DNA from: Gemmatimonadota bacterium | GTDB lineage: Bacteria > Gemmatimonadota > Gemmatimonadetes > Gemmatimonadales > Gemmatimonadaceae | DNA length: 64,000 nucleotides | NCBI GenBank assembly: GCA_016871915.1 | Contig: VHBP01000002.1 | Coordinates: 1-64,000 of the forward strand | Direction of reading: 5' to 3' | In this document: positions 25,670 to 34,205 of the stretch, in pieces | Position numbering within the stretch: the first letter of the stretch is position 1 | Layout of the letters: each line of letters opens with the position of its first letter | Notes under the pieces: generated by a model | The model's input: only the letters and a program-made list of their open reading frames with translations | Database searches by the model: none | What the model was told of the DNA's origin: nothing | Made by a program: the position numbers and the translations under genes

Positions 25670-26400
25670 GCGAGGGGATCTACGGACCGGCGGGACTCTT
25701 GGTGGCGTTCGGCGCGGGGTTGTTGAGCTTCCTCAGCCCCTGCGTGCTCCCGCTCGTGCCGAGCTACGTCACCTTCATCACCGGGATGTCGCTCGAGGAT
25801 CTGCAGCATTCGCGGCGCGAGGCGCTGCAGCACGCGGTGGTCTTCGTCATCGGGTTCTCGTTGATCTTCCTCGCGCTGGGGGCGGGGGCGACGATGTTCG
25901 GTCAGCTGATGCTCCGCTCACGCGAGGTGATCAGTCGCGTGGGGGGGGTGCTGATCATCCTCTTCGGGTTGTATCTCCTCGGCGTGTTGAACCTCGGACT
26001 CCTCGCGCGTGACACGCGAGTCCATCTGGCGAACAAGCCGCTCGGGTACTTCGGGACCCTGCTCGTCGGGATCGCCTTCGGGGCGGGGTGGTCACCGTGC
26101 ATCGGGCCGATCCTCGGCGCGATCATGACGATGGCGGCGAACGAGGCGGATCTGCAGCGTGGCCTCGTCCTGCTGGCGGCCTATTCGGTGGGGCTCGCGG
26201 TCCCGTTCCTCGCGGCGGCCCTCGCGGTGGACCGCTTCCTTGTGCTCTTCGCGAAGGTCCGGCACCGGATGATCTGGGTGAACCGCTTCGCCGGCGTGAT
26301 GCTCGTGAGCGTCGGCGTGCTCATGGTGACGAACCGCTTCACGATCCTCTCGACCTGGTTGCAGGCGCTCACGCCCGACTTCATCGCCAACCGGATCTGA
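25666..26400 (+). CDS. ccdA: CcdA/DsbD-type thiol-disulfide membrane transporter
   Basis: Polytopic inner-membrane protein that carries reducing equivalents from cytoplasmic thioredoxin to the periplasm, for cytochrome c maturation or disulfide repair. About six hydrophobic segments are seen. The two conserved cysteines are in FLSPCVLPLVPSY (near residue 25) and GWSPCIGPILG (mid-protein), both flanked by prolines as in CcdA. Length 244 aa is typical. No thioredoxin-like partner gene is adjacent. ATG overlaps the fur-like stop (ATGA), and the convergent ABC gene begins 6 bases later. Confidence 0.9.
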   Translation: MSEGIYGPAGLLVAFGAGLLSFLSPCVLPLVPSYVTFITGMSLEDLQHSRREALQHAVVFVIGFSLIFLALGAGATMFGQLMLRSREVISRVGGVLIILFGLYLLGVLNLGLLARDTRVHLANKPLGYFGTLLVGIAFGAGWSPCIGPILGAIMTMAANEADLQRGLVLLAAYSVGLAVPFLAAALAVDRFLVLFAKVRHRMIWVNRFAGVMLVSVGVLMVTNRFTILSTWLQALTPDFIANRI

Positions 26401-26406
26401 CCGGCG

Positions 26407-28170
26407 TCACGCCGCCTCGAGCGATTCCTCGAGGCGCTGGCGCTCCAAGAGCGCCGCGTAGCGTCCCCCCGCCGCGACGAGCTCGTCGTGACGGCCCTGC
26501 TCGACGATCCGGCCCTCGTCGAGGACGATGATCCACTGCGCCTCGCGCACCGCGGTGATCCGATGCGAGGCGACGATCGCCGTACGTCCAGCGAGCGCGG
26601 TGCGCAATTCGCGAAGGATCGCCGCCTCGGTCTGCGTGTCCACGGCGGCGAGCGCATCGTCGAGGATGACGACGTTCGGCCGCCTGGCGAGGGCCCGCGC
26701 GAGGGCGGCACGCTGCCGCTGCCCACCGGAGAGGTTCACGCCGCGCTCGCCGAGCATCGTCTGCTCGCCCTGCGGGAACCCCGCGATCGTCTCGGCGAGC
26801 TGGGCGACGCGCGTCGCCTCACGGACCGCGTCATCGTCCTCGGTCCCGAAATGGAGATTCTCGCGGATCGTCTCACTGAAGAGGAGACTCTCCTGCGGGA
26901 CGAAGCCGATCTCCGCGCGGAGCGTAGCGAGCGGGAGGTCGCGGAGGTCGATGCCATCGAGGCGGATGACGCCCGCTGTGGGATCAGCGAGGCGCGGGAG
27001 GAGCTCAAGCAGCGCGGACTTCCCGCTCCCCGTCGCACCCACCACACCGAGCGTCGTGCCAGCCAGGATGGTGAGGGTGATCTCGCGGAGGACGGTCCGG
27101 CCCATCGCGCCCGAAGCATCGGGATAGGCGAAGGAGACGCCATCGAAGGTGATCGTGCGGCCGGCGGTCGCGTGGGGCAAAACGGCGGCGACACGCGGCG
27201 CGACGGGATCGGTGATGGTCGGGTGCGCGTCGAGGATCGCCTCGATCCGCCCCCAGGAGGCCGCGCCGCGCTGGAAGAGATTCGTGACCCATCCCAGGGC
27301 GATCAGGGGCCAGGTGAGATTGCTCAGATAGAGTCCAAAGGCGACGAAGGTCCCTATGGTGAGCGCCCCCTCTAGGACCATCGCGCCGCCCACGCCGAGG
27401 ACGACGGCGGCGCCGAGCCCGGCGAGCAGGGTGAAGGCGGGATTCATCAGCCCATTGAGCCGCACGAGCGCCCGATTGCGATCGAGGTACTCCTCACTCA
27501 GCTCCGCGAACCGCGCGCGCTCGGCCTGTTCCTGCGCGTAGGCGCGGACGATGCGGATCCCGGCGAGATGTTCCTGGACGAGGGTTGTGAGATCACCGAA
27601 GGTCGATTGGACACGCTCGAAGCGATCGTGCGTCACCCTCCCGAGGCGGAACATCACGAGGGGGAGTAGGAGCATCGGGATCAGCGCGAGGCCCGTCAGG
27701 CGAGGGCTGATCGCGACCATGAACCCGAGGGCGAAGAGGCCACCGAAGATCGTGTTGGTCAGGTACATCACGGCGGGGCCCACCGCCATGCGGACGGCAG
27801 TCAGGTCGTTGGTCAGGCGCGCCATGATCTCGCCGGTGCGGGTCCGACCGAACCAGGCCCCATCGAGCGTGGTGAGTCGCGCGAAGAGCGCATCGCGGAG
27901 ATCGTTTTCGATCACGCGCGAGACCCCATTGAGGATCTCGCGCATGGTGAACCGGAAGACCGCCATGGTCAACGTGACCATGAGCATGAGGCCCGCGATC
28001 TCGAGGACGGGGACCCACGGCTCCGGTTGGCCGAGCCGGTCGATGGCGCGACGCAGCAGGGTGGGGATCAGGCTGAACAGCGCGGTGGAGACGGCGACGC
28101 TCGCGAGGCCCACGGTGAACCGCCACCGATAGGGGCGCGTCCATGGGAGGAGCCGCAGGAGCGACCGCAT
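26407..28170 (-). CDS. ABC exporter half-transporter (TMD-NBD fusion)
   Basis: Multidrug/lipid-type ABC exporter subunit of 587 aa: six transmembrane helices in residues ~15-320, then a nucleotide-binding domain. The NBD shows Walker A GATGSGKSALLELL, signature LSGGQRQRAALA and Walker B VVILDDALAAVD. The residue after Walker B is Asp, not the catalytic Glu of a full ATPase site. This is typical of the degenerate half of heterodimeric exporters such as MdlA/YheI-type. No second half is encoded next to it. The upstream gamma-glutamyltranspeptidase gene ends 22 bases before, so they may share a transcript. Confidence 0.88.
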   Translation of the reverse strand: MRSLLRLLPWTRPYRWRFTVGLASVAVSTALFSLIPTLLRRAIDRLGQPEPWVPVLEIAGLMLMVTLTMAVFRFTMREILNGVSRVIENDLRDALFARLTTLDGAWFGRTRTGEIMARLTNDLTAVRMAVGPAVMYLTNTIFGGLFALGFMVAISPRLTGLALIPMLLLPLVMFRLGRVTHDRFERVQSTFGDLTTLVQEHLAGIRIVRAYAQEQAERARFAELSEEYLDRNRALVRLNGLMNPAFTLLAGLGAAVVLGVGGAMVLEGALTIGTFVAFGLYLSNLTWPLIALGWVTNLFQRGAASWGRIEAILDAHPTITDPVAPRVAAVLPHATAGRTITFDGVSFAYPDASGAMGRTVLREITLTILAGTTLGVVGATGSGKSALLELLPRLADPTAGVIRLDGIDLRDLPLATLRAEIGFVPQESLLFSETIRENLHFGTEDDDAVREATRVAQLAETIAGFPQGEQTMLGERGVNLSGGQRQRAALARALARRPNVVILDDALAAVDTQTEAAILRELRTALAGRTAIVASHRITAVREAQWIIVLDEGRIVEQGRHDELVAAGGRYAALLERQRLEESLEAA

Positions 28171-28192
28171 CAGCGTAACCGGTGGCCCGGCG

Positions 28193-30013
28193 TCAGTAGC
28201 CCACCGCGAGACCGGAGCCGCGCGGCTCCTTCACGCCATGCCATCCCGTGGGGATCCGCAGGATCGCGTTCACGTTCGCGATCCCGTTCTGCAGGGCGAT
28301 GCTGTGTCCCATCGCCTTGAGTTGCGCGAGGGTGGCGTCGCTGAAGCCCTCGGATTCGAGACGGATCTGGTCGGGGAGCGATTGATGGTGCATGCGCGGC
28401 GCGCGCATCGCATCGGCGAGCGGCATCCCATTCTCGATCACGTTGAGGATCACCTGCGCGACCGCGGTGATGATGGTCGGGCCACCCGCGGCCCCGACGA
28501 CGAGGAGGACCTTCCCCTCGCGATCGAGCACGATCGTCGGGGACATCGCCGAGAGCATGCGCTTGCCCGGCTGGACGGCATTCGCCTCGCCCTGTACGAG
28601 CCCGAACATGTTCGGCGTGCCTGGTTGCGCGGCGAAGTCATCCATCTCGTTGTTCATGAAGAACCCGCCGCCCGGGATCCAGACCGCGGAGCCGTACCCG
28701 CCATTGATCGTCGTGGTTGTCGCGACGGCGTTCCCCGCCGCATCCACGACCGAGTAGTGCGTCGTGTGCTCTGGCTCGCGCACGGCGGGGGCGAAGCTCG
28801 GCGTCACCGAGGCGCGCCGGAGGTCGATCTGGGTCGCGAGGGTCCGCGCATAGGTCTTCGAGACCAGCTCCTCACGCGGCACGGCCACGAAATCGGCATC
28901 GGCGAGCTTGCTGTTGCGGTCCTGGAACGACCGACGGAAGGTCTCGGCCAGCAGATGGAGATAGGGCGCGCTCCCGAAGGGGGGAAGTGGGGCGAAGTGC
29001 TCGAGGATGTTGAATGACTCGGCCATCGTGATGCCGCCCGAGGAGGCCGGCGGCATCGTGATCAGCGTGTGGCCGCGATAGGTGGAGACGACGGCATCAC
29101 GCCACTTGGGCTCGTAGCGCCGGAGGTCCTCGTGCGTGATGATCCCGCCCCCACGCCGCATCTCCTCGACAAGCGCATCGGCCACCGGACCGGTGTAGAA
29201 GCCACGCGGTCCCTGTTCGGCGATGGCCTGCAGCGTGCGCGCGAGGTCGAGCTGCACGAGGCGACCGCCCGGGGCGATGGCCTCACCCTGGGGATAGAAG
29301 AGCGCGCAGCCCGCGAACCGACAGATGCGATCCTGCGCCCCACGGAGCGAACGGAAGAGCGCCGAGTCGACGAGGAAGCCATCGCGGGCGAGCCGGATGG
29401 CCGGCGTCATCACCTGCGCGAGCGACATCGTGCCATAGCGCTGGAGGGCGGCATCGAGGCCGGCGACGGCCCCCGGCACCCCGGAGGCGAGATGTCCGAG
29501 GACGCTCTGGTCGGTGAGCTTCCCGGTGGCGTCGACGAACATGTCCCGTGTGGCCGCGAGCGGCGCGACCTCACGGTAGTCGAGCGCGGCCGTCCGGCCA
29601 TCGGCCATGCGGATCGTCATGAAGCCACCTCCGCCGATGTTGCCTGCGAAGGGATACGTCACCGCGAGCGCGAACCCGACGGCGACGGCGGCATCGACGG
29701 CGTTGCCACCGGCGCGCAGGACCTCGAGTCCCGCCTCGCTCGCGAGGTCGGAGTTGCTCGCGACCATCGCGTCGGCACCGAAGGCCGCCTCGCGCGCCTC
29801 GGGGAAGCGCCATCCCGCGGCATAGGTGCCGGAGTAGCGCGCGTCGCCGGTCGGCACCGTAGCGGGCGATATGGCCCGGGGCGCCGGAGCGCCGCCTTCG
29901 GCTGGCGCCCGAGGCCCCTCCGCCGTGGTCGGGGTGACCGCTGGGCGCGTGGACGGCCGGCACGCCCAGACCGTCAGTGATCCAAGCAGCAGGACTTTTA
30001 TGGGATGGCGCAT
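28193..30013 (-). CDS. ggt: Gamma-glutamyltranspeptidase, predicted lipoprotein
   Basis: N-terminal nucleophile hydrolase that cleaves gamma-glutamyl bonds, for example of glutathione, outside the cytoplasm. Autocleavage would occur before the Thr in EHTTHYSVVDAAGNAV, splitting large and small subunits. Other hallmarks: SEAGLEVLRAGGNAVDAAVA, GNIGGGGFM, and GGYGSAVWIPGGGFFMNNEMDDF in the small subunit. The ATG giving MRHPIKVLLLGSLTVWAC is preferred because it places a lipoprotein signal with Cys at residue 18. Length 606 aa is normal. Confidence 0.92.
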   Translation of the reverse strand: MRHPIKVLLLGSLTVWACRPSTRPAVTPTTAEGPRAPAEGGAPAPRAISPATVPTGDARYSGTYAAGWRFPEAREAAFGADAMVASNSDLASEAGLEVLRAGGNAVDAAVAVGFALAVTYPFAGNIGGGGFMTIRMADGRTAALDYREVAPLAATRDMFVDATGKLTDQSVLGHLASGVPGAVAGLDAALQRYGTMSLAQVMTPAIRLARDGFLVDSALFRSLRGAQDRICRFAGCALFYPQGEAIAPGGRLVQLDLARTLQAIAEQGPRGFYTGPVADALVEEMRRGGGIITHEDLRRYEPKWRDAVVSTYRGHTLITMPPASSGGITMAESFNILEHFAPLPPFGSAPYLHLLAETFRRSFQDRNSKLADADFVAVPREELVSKTYARTLATQIDLRRASVTPSFAPAVREPEHTTHYSVVDAAGNAVATTTTINGGYGSAVWIPGGGFFMNNEMDDFAAQPGTPNMFGLVQGEANAVQPGKRMLSAMSPTIVLDREGKVLLVVGAAGGPTIITAVAQVILNVIENGMPLADAMRAPRMHHQSLPDQIRLESEGFSDATLAQLKAMGHSIALQNGIANVNAILRIPTGWHGVKEPRGSGLAVGY

Positions 30014-30035
30014 GGTGGTGGGATGGGGCGAGTGG

Positions 30036-30707
30036 TCAGCGATCGCCACCGAAGCGGTAGCGAAGCCCGAGGCGGGTGACGAACTGTCGTTGGGAGCGAC
30101 TCTGGCCAGCGGCGAGTCCCTCCGTGGGTCCCCACAGGGTCGCGTAGTCCTGCACGAGGGTCAATGAGGCCTTGGTGCCCAGAGAGAAGCCGATCCCGTA
30201 GCCGACGACGAGCGTGAATGCATTGCGCGCCGCGCGTTCGGCTGCGGTCAACCCTGCCGCGTCGTGATCGGCGGCCCACTGCGAGAGGCCCGCACCGAGT
30301 TCGACGATCTGGTGTGGCCCCATCTGCTCGAGCGTGCGGAAGGTGGCCAGGAGTTGGCGTAATTGGATGGTGCCGCTGGACCCGCTCGGCGTGAGCTCGC
30401 CGCGTCGGATGATGGGGACCTGCGCCGTGGAGGCGGCGAGACCGAGCGCTCCGCTGCGAAGCCCCACATCGACCATCACCCGATGCTGTGCCGCCTCCCC
30501 GAGGGACCAGATGGTCCTGGACTGCCCATCGACCCGTCCTTCCGTCTGGAGGAAGCCCGTGCTGATGGAGAGCGTGATCGGTCGACGCGCGGTCGAGGGG
30601 GATGGGACCTTGATGAGCTGCGCCTCACCGACCGAGGCGAGGCTGGCGCAGAGGAAGGGAAGGAGTGCGAGCTGACGCCGGTCGCGCCGGGTGCGAGGGA
30701 TGGCCAT
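30036..30707 (-). CDS. Predicted outer-membrane beta-barrel-like protein
   Basis: 223 residues. A basic start (MAIPRTRRDRRQ) and a hydrophobic stretch ending in GEAQ form a signal peptide. The mature part alternates polar and hydrophobic residues (ITLSISTGFL, HRVMVDVGLRSG, AFTLVVGYGIGFSLG, FVTRLGLRYRFGGDR), as in small beta-barrels, and the closing LRYRF fits an outer-membrane C-terminal strand. No family recognised. Its ATG is 17 bases from the divergent murQ ATG, and both may use one shared -10 sequence. Confidence 0.65.
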   Translation of the reverse strand: MAIPRTRRDRRQLALLPFLCASLASVGEAQLIKVPSPSTARRPITLSISTGFLQTEGRVDGQSRTIWSLGEAAQHRVMVDVGLRSGALGLAASTAQVPIIRRGELTPSGSSGTIQLRQLLATFRTLEQMGPHQIVELGAGLSQWAADHDAAGLTAAERAARNAFTLVVGYGIGFSLGTKASLTLVQDYATLWGPTEGLAAGQSRSQRQFVTRLGLRYRFGGDR

Positions 30708-30724
30708 GCTCGGTAACTTACGGG
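30708..30724. promoter_or_regulatory. Bidirectional -10 for murQ and envelope gene
   Basis: The 17-base gap holds GTAACTTAC. Plus strand: TAACTT (30714-30719), then 5 bases, then the murQ ATG. Minus strand: TAAGTT (30720-30715), then 7 bases, then the envelope-gene ATG. The two -10 elements share five base pairs, so both mRNAs would be leaderless and their polymerases would compete. Confidence 0.55.
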
Positions 30725-31636
30725 ATGCTCGATCCTCGCGTCACGGAGCGCCGGAATCCCCGCAGCGCCGACATCGACCTCGCCTCGCCGCTGGAGATCG
30801 TCGACCTGATGGTGGCCGAGGACCGCGGGGTGGATGACGCGGTCGCGACGCAGCGGGAGCCGATCGCGCGGGCGATCGCGCTGGTGGAGGGCGCGTTCCG
30901 CGAGGGGCATCGGCTCTTCTACGTCGGGGCGGGGACGAGTGGGCGACTCGGCGTACTCGATGCCTCCGAGTGTCCGCCGACCTTCGGGAGCGATCCCGCG
31001 ATGGTGCAGGGGATCATCGCCGGGGGCCCCGCCGCGCTGCTGCGGGCGCAAGAGGGGGCGGAGGATCGCCCAGATGGCGCGCGCACCAATCTCGAGGCGG
31101 CCGGGGTCGCCCGAGGGGATGTCGTCGTCGGGATCGCGGCGAGTGGGACGACGCCCTACGTGCGCGCGGCGCTCGAATATGCGGCCTCGGTCGGGGCGAA
31201 GACAGTGATCCTCGCCTGCTCGCCGCCGGCGACCGCGCTCCTCGATCTGGTCGATATCGCGATCCTCCCCATCACCGGTCCCGAGGTGGTCACCGGCTCG
31301 ACCCGACTCAAGGCGGGGACCGCGACCAAGCTGGTGCTCAACATGCTCACCACCGGCGCGATGGTGCGGATCGGCAAGACGTACGGCAATCTCATGGTCG
31401 ACCTGCAGGCGACCAATGAGAAGCTGCGCGATCGATCGGAGCGTCTGATGATGATCACCTGTGGGCTCTCGCGTGAGGCGGCGCGGCAGGCCCTCGCCGC
31501 CGCTGATGGGCGCGTGAAGGTGGCGATCACCATGCAGAAGCTCGGCCTCTCGTCGGACGCAGCGCGCGCACGATTGGCTGAGGCGGGTGGGGTGATCCGG
31601 CGCGTCGTGCCGGATGCGCCGCCGCCGGTCGAATAG
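30725..31636 (+). CDS. murQ: N-acetylmuramic acid 6-phosphate etherase
   Basis: Cytoplasmic lyase converting MurNAc-6-phosphate to GlcNAc-6-phosphate and lactate in cell-wall recycling. The SIS-domain signature is clear: TERRNP near the start, FYVGAGTSGRLGVLDASECPP, GIAASGTTPYVRAAL and the Lys-rich STRLKAGTATKLVLN. ATNEKLRDRS and the C-terminal UBA-like helix fit as well. Length 303 aa is standard. anmK starts 7 bases after its stop, so the two steps are co-expressed. Confidence 0.95.
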   Translation: MLDPRVTERRNPRSADIDLASPLEIVDLMVAEDRGVDDAVATQREPIARAIALVEGAFREGHRLFYVGAGTSGRLGVLDASECPPTFGSDPAMVQGIIAGGPAALLRAQEGAEDRPDGARTNLEAAGVARGDVVVGIAASGTTPYVRAALEYAASVGAKTVILACSPPATALLDLVDIAILPITGPEVVTGSTRLKAGTATKLVLNMLTTGAMVRIGKTYGNLMVDLQATNEKLRDRSERLMMITCGLSREAARQALAAADGRVKVAITMQKLGLSSDAARARLAEAGGVIRRVVPDAPPPVE

Positions 31637-31643
31637 GGATCAG

Positions 31644-32783
31644 ATGACAGGGACCAGGGGACAGGTGCTCGTCGGTCTCATGTCGGGGACCTCGCTCGAC
31701 GGGATCACGGCGGCGGTGGTGCGTTTCACCGAGACCGAGGGACGCACGGCGGTCGAGCTTCTCGCGCAGGTGCAGCGGTCGTATGACGTACCCACGCGCG
31801 AGCGGCTCGCGGCGGCGTTGGTGGGTGCGACGCCGAGCGAGTACACGCGGCTCGACTTCGCGCTCGGTGGGTGGTTGGCTGATGCCGCGATCGCCGCGAT
31901 CGCCGAGGCCGGCGTCGCCCGCGACGAGATCGCGGCGATCGCCTCGCATGGCCACACCGTCTGGCACGAGCCGCCGCATGGGACCTGGCAGTTCGGGCAG
32001 CCGGCGGTGATCGCGGAACGGACCGGGATCCCGGTGATCGCCGACTTCCGTGTGCGTGATGTGGCGGCGGGCGGACAGGGCGCGCCGCTCGTCCCGCTCG
32101 CCGATGCCGCGCTCTTCTCCGACGATGCGAAGTGGCGGGTACTCCAGAACCTCGGTGGGATCGGGAATTGCACCGTGGTGCCGCCGCGTGGCGTGCTCGA
32201 GGGCGTCCGCGCCTTCGACACCGGCCCCGGCGTCGTGGTGCTCGACGGCGTCACGCGATTGCTTCGACCCGCGCTGCCCTATGACGTGGACGGCGCGCTC
32301 GCGAAGGCGGGACGTCCGATCGAATCGGTGCTCGAGGCGCTGCTGGCCGATCCCTGGTTCGAGGTGCCGCCACCGAAGAGCACGGGGCGCGAGCGGTACA
32401 CGCCGGCCGTCATTGCGTCGTTCATCGAGCGCTGTCGTGCGGCGCGCGGCGAGGTGCGGGATGCGGATGTGATAGCGACGGCGGCGTGGTTCACCGCGCG
32501 GAGCATCGAACGGGCCTTCGCGCGATTCATCCCCGAGCCGGTCGAGGAGGTCCTCCTCTCCGGCGGCGGAGTGCGGCATCCGGTCCTGTGCGAGGCGATC
32601 GCGATGGTGCTGAGCCCGCGACTGGTGCGGCCCTTCGACGCGATCTACTTCGATGGCGAGGCGAAGGAGGCGGTGGCCTTCGCCTACCTCGGGTGGTGTC
32701 ATCTCCGACGTCGCGTCGGGAACGTCCCGAGTGCCACCGGCGCGCACGGTCCTCGCGTGCTGGGTGCCTGGTATCCCGCATGA
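31644..32783 (+). CDS. anmK: Anhydro-N-acetylmuramic acid kinase
   Basis: Phosphorylates and opens 1,6-anhydro-MurNAc to MurNAc-6-phosphate, the MurQ substrate. The N-terminal LVGLMSGTSLDGI is the diagnostic AnmK phosphate-binding motif. SHGHTVWHEP, FRVRDVAAGGQGAPLVP, NLGGIGNCT and FDTGPG follow in order. LLSGGGVRHPVL near the C-terminus is also typical. Length 379 aa is normal. The ATG 7 bases after murQ gives MTGTRGQVLVGLMSG. Confidence 0.94.
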   Translation: MTGTRGQVLVGLMSGTSLDGITAAVVRFTETEGRTAVELLAQVQRSYDVPTRERLAAALVGATPSEYTRLDFALGGWLADAAIAAIAEAGVARDEIAAIASHGHTVWHEPPHGTWQFGQPAVIAERTGIPVIADFRVRDVAAGGQGAPLVPLADAALFSDDAKWRVLQNLGGIGNCTVVPPRGVLEGVRAFDTGPGVVVLDGVTRLLRPALPYDVDGALAKAGRPIESVLEALLADPWFEVPPPKSTGRERYTPAVIASFIERCRAARGEVRDADVIATAAWFTARSIERAFARFIPEPVEEVLLSGGGVRHPVLCEAIAMVLSPRLVRPFDAIYFDGEAKEAVAFAYLGWCHLRRRVGNVPSATGAHGPRVLGAWYPA

Positions 32784-32806
32784 ACGTACCGCACGCGCGC
32801 TGATCC

Positions 32807-34165
32807 ATGCGTGCGCTGGGCGCCTACCTCGTCCCCGAACTCTGGTGGGACCCTCAGGCGGGGTTCTCGCACCTCGAGGCCCTGATCGATGATGCCTTCG
32901 AGCTCGGTGTGCAGGCCTTCCAGGTCCGTGGCGGTCCCGCCGCGGCCGTCCGAGCGCTGACCGACGATCTGCACCGACGGGCACCAGCGCCCCTGCTCAT
33001 CGCGATGGAGGCGTCCGCCGGCGTCGGGAGCTTAGTGCCGGAGATGACACCGCTCCCGCCACTCCGCGCCCTCGCCGCGCTCCGTGACCACGATGCCATC
33101 CGGCGTGCAGCTCACCTGACCGCACGCCAACTGCGAGCACTTGGCGTGAATTGGGCGCTCGCCCCGGTCGCCGACATCGCCCATGTGGGCACGGCACTCG
33201 ATCGCAGCGCGCGTTCCTTCGGTGAGGATCCCCAGCGTGTGGCGGAAGATGTCGTCACGTGGATCGATGCCTGTCAATCGCAGGGCGTCCTCGCCTGTTC
33301 GCGGCACTTCCCTGGGGCGGGGCGGGCGATCGTCGATCCCCAGCGGACCCCCGTGAGGATCGACACCGATGCCCGCATGCTCTGGGCCACCGATCTCGTG
33401 CCCTTTCGCGGGGCCTGTGACACCGGGGTTGCGAGCGTCCTCGTCGGCACCGGCTGCTATCCCGGACTCGATCGGCAGGGGATGGTTGCCGCCCACTCGC
33501 CGGGTCTGATCGGAGCGCTCCTGCGGGAGGAGCTCGCGTTCGATGGCCTCGTGGTGAGCGACCGCGCCGATGCGATGGCACTGGGTGGACCTGAGTGCGC
33601 GGTGCCTGCGACCGTCCATGCCGTGCGTGCCGGCTGCGATCTCGTCCTGGCGTCCGACGATCTCGGTGGCGCGGTCGAGGCGCTGGCGGTCGCCGTCGAT
33701 GCCGGGTCGATCACCGACGAGATGATCGAGGCCAGCGCAGAGCGCCGACGATTCTGGTCCGCATGGGCGGTCCCACGGGAGACCCGGGAGCCGACGCTCG
33801 ACGATCTGCTCTGGGCCCGACAGGTGGCCGATCTCCTCGTGCATCCCGTGCGCGGGTCGTGGAGCGGGGTCGGGGGCGCCGTGGGATCCGTGGTCGAGGT
33901 CGAGACGATCGTGCATGATCGCGATCGGGTATCACTCCTCCCCTTTGTCGCGACGTTGCAGGCGGCGGGTGTCGAGCTCCGCGTCCATCCGTCTCGCGAT
34001 GCGGTCGAGGGTGACGCGCTGGTGCTCGCCCTTGCCCCCTCGCGGCATGCCGTCGTCGTCTTTGGTCCCCCTGAGGTCGCGCGCACGGTATCTGGGACGC
34101 AGGTGTTCTGCGCCTGGAGCACGGACCGCGCGATGCAGGAAGGGGTGGCTCGGCGCCTGCTCTGA
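32807..34165 (+). CDS. GH3-family glycosidase, NagZ-related
   Basis: Glycoside hydrolase family 3 protein. The TIM barrel includes NWALAPVADIA, the RSFGEDP turn and the nucleophile Asp in VVSDRADAMA. A C-terminal ~110-residue alpha/beta part follows. Its place after murQ and anmK points to muropeptide cleavage, the NagZ step. But the NagZ loop KHFPGHG...DSH, which carries the His-Asp acid/base pair, is here RHFPGAG...VDPQR, so the catalytic His is missing. It may use another acid/base, act on another substrate or be inactive. No signal peptide, so cytoplasmic. Confidence 0.75.
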   Translation: MRALGAYLVPELWWDPQAGFSHLEALIDDAFELGVQAFQVRGGPAAAVRALTDDLHRRAPAPLLIAMEASAGVGSLVPEMTPLPPLRALAALRDHDAIRRAAHLTARQLRALGVNWALAPVADIAHVGTALDRSARSFGEDPQRVAEDVVTWIDACQSQGVLACSRHFPGAGRAIVDPQRTPVRIDTDARMLWATDLVPFRGACDTGVASVLVGTGCYPGLDRQGMVAAHSPGLIGALLREELAFDGLVVSDRADAMALGGPECAVPATVHAVRAGCDLVLASDDLGGAVEALAVAVDAGSITDEMIEASAERRRFWSAWAVPRETREPTLDDLLWARQVADLLVHPVRGSWSGVGGAVGSVVEVETIVHDRDRVSLLPFVATLQAAGVELRVHPSRDAVEGDALVLALAPSRHAVVVFGPPEVARTVSGTQVFCAWSTDRAMQEGVARRLL

Positions 34166-34205
34166 CCGTGCGCCCCGCGGCCAACGCGCCGCGGCGAGGA
34201 GCGGG

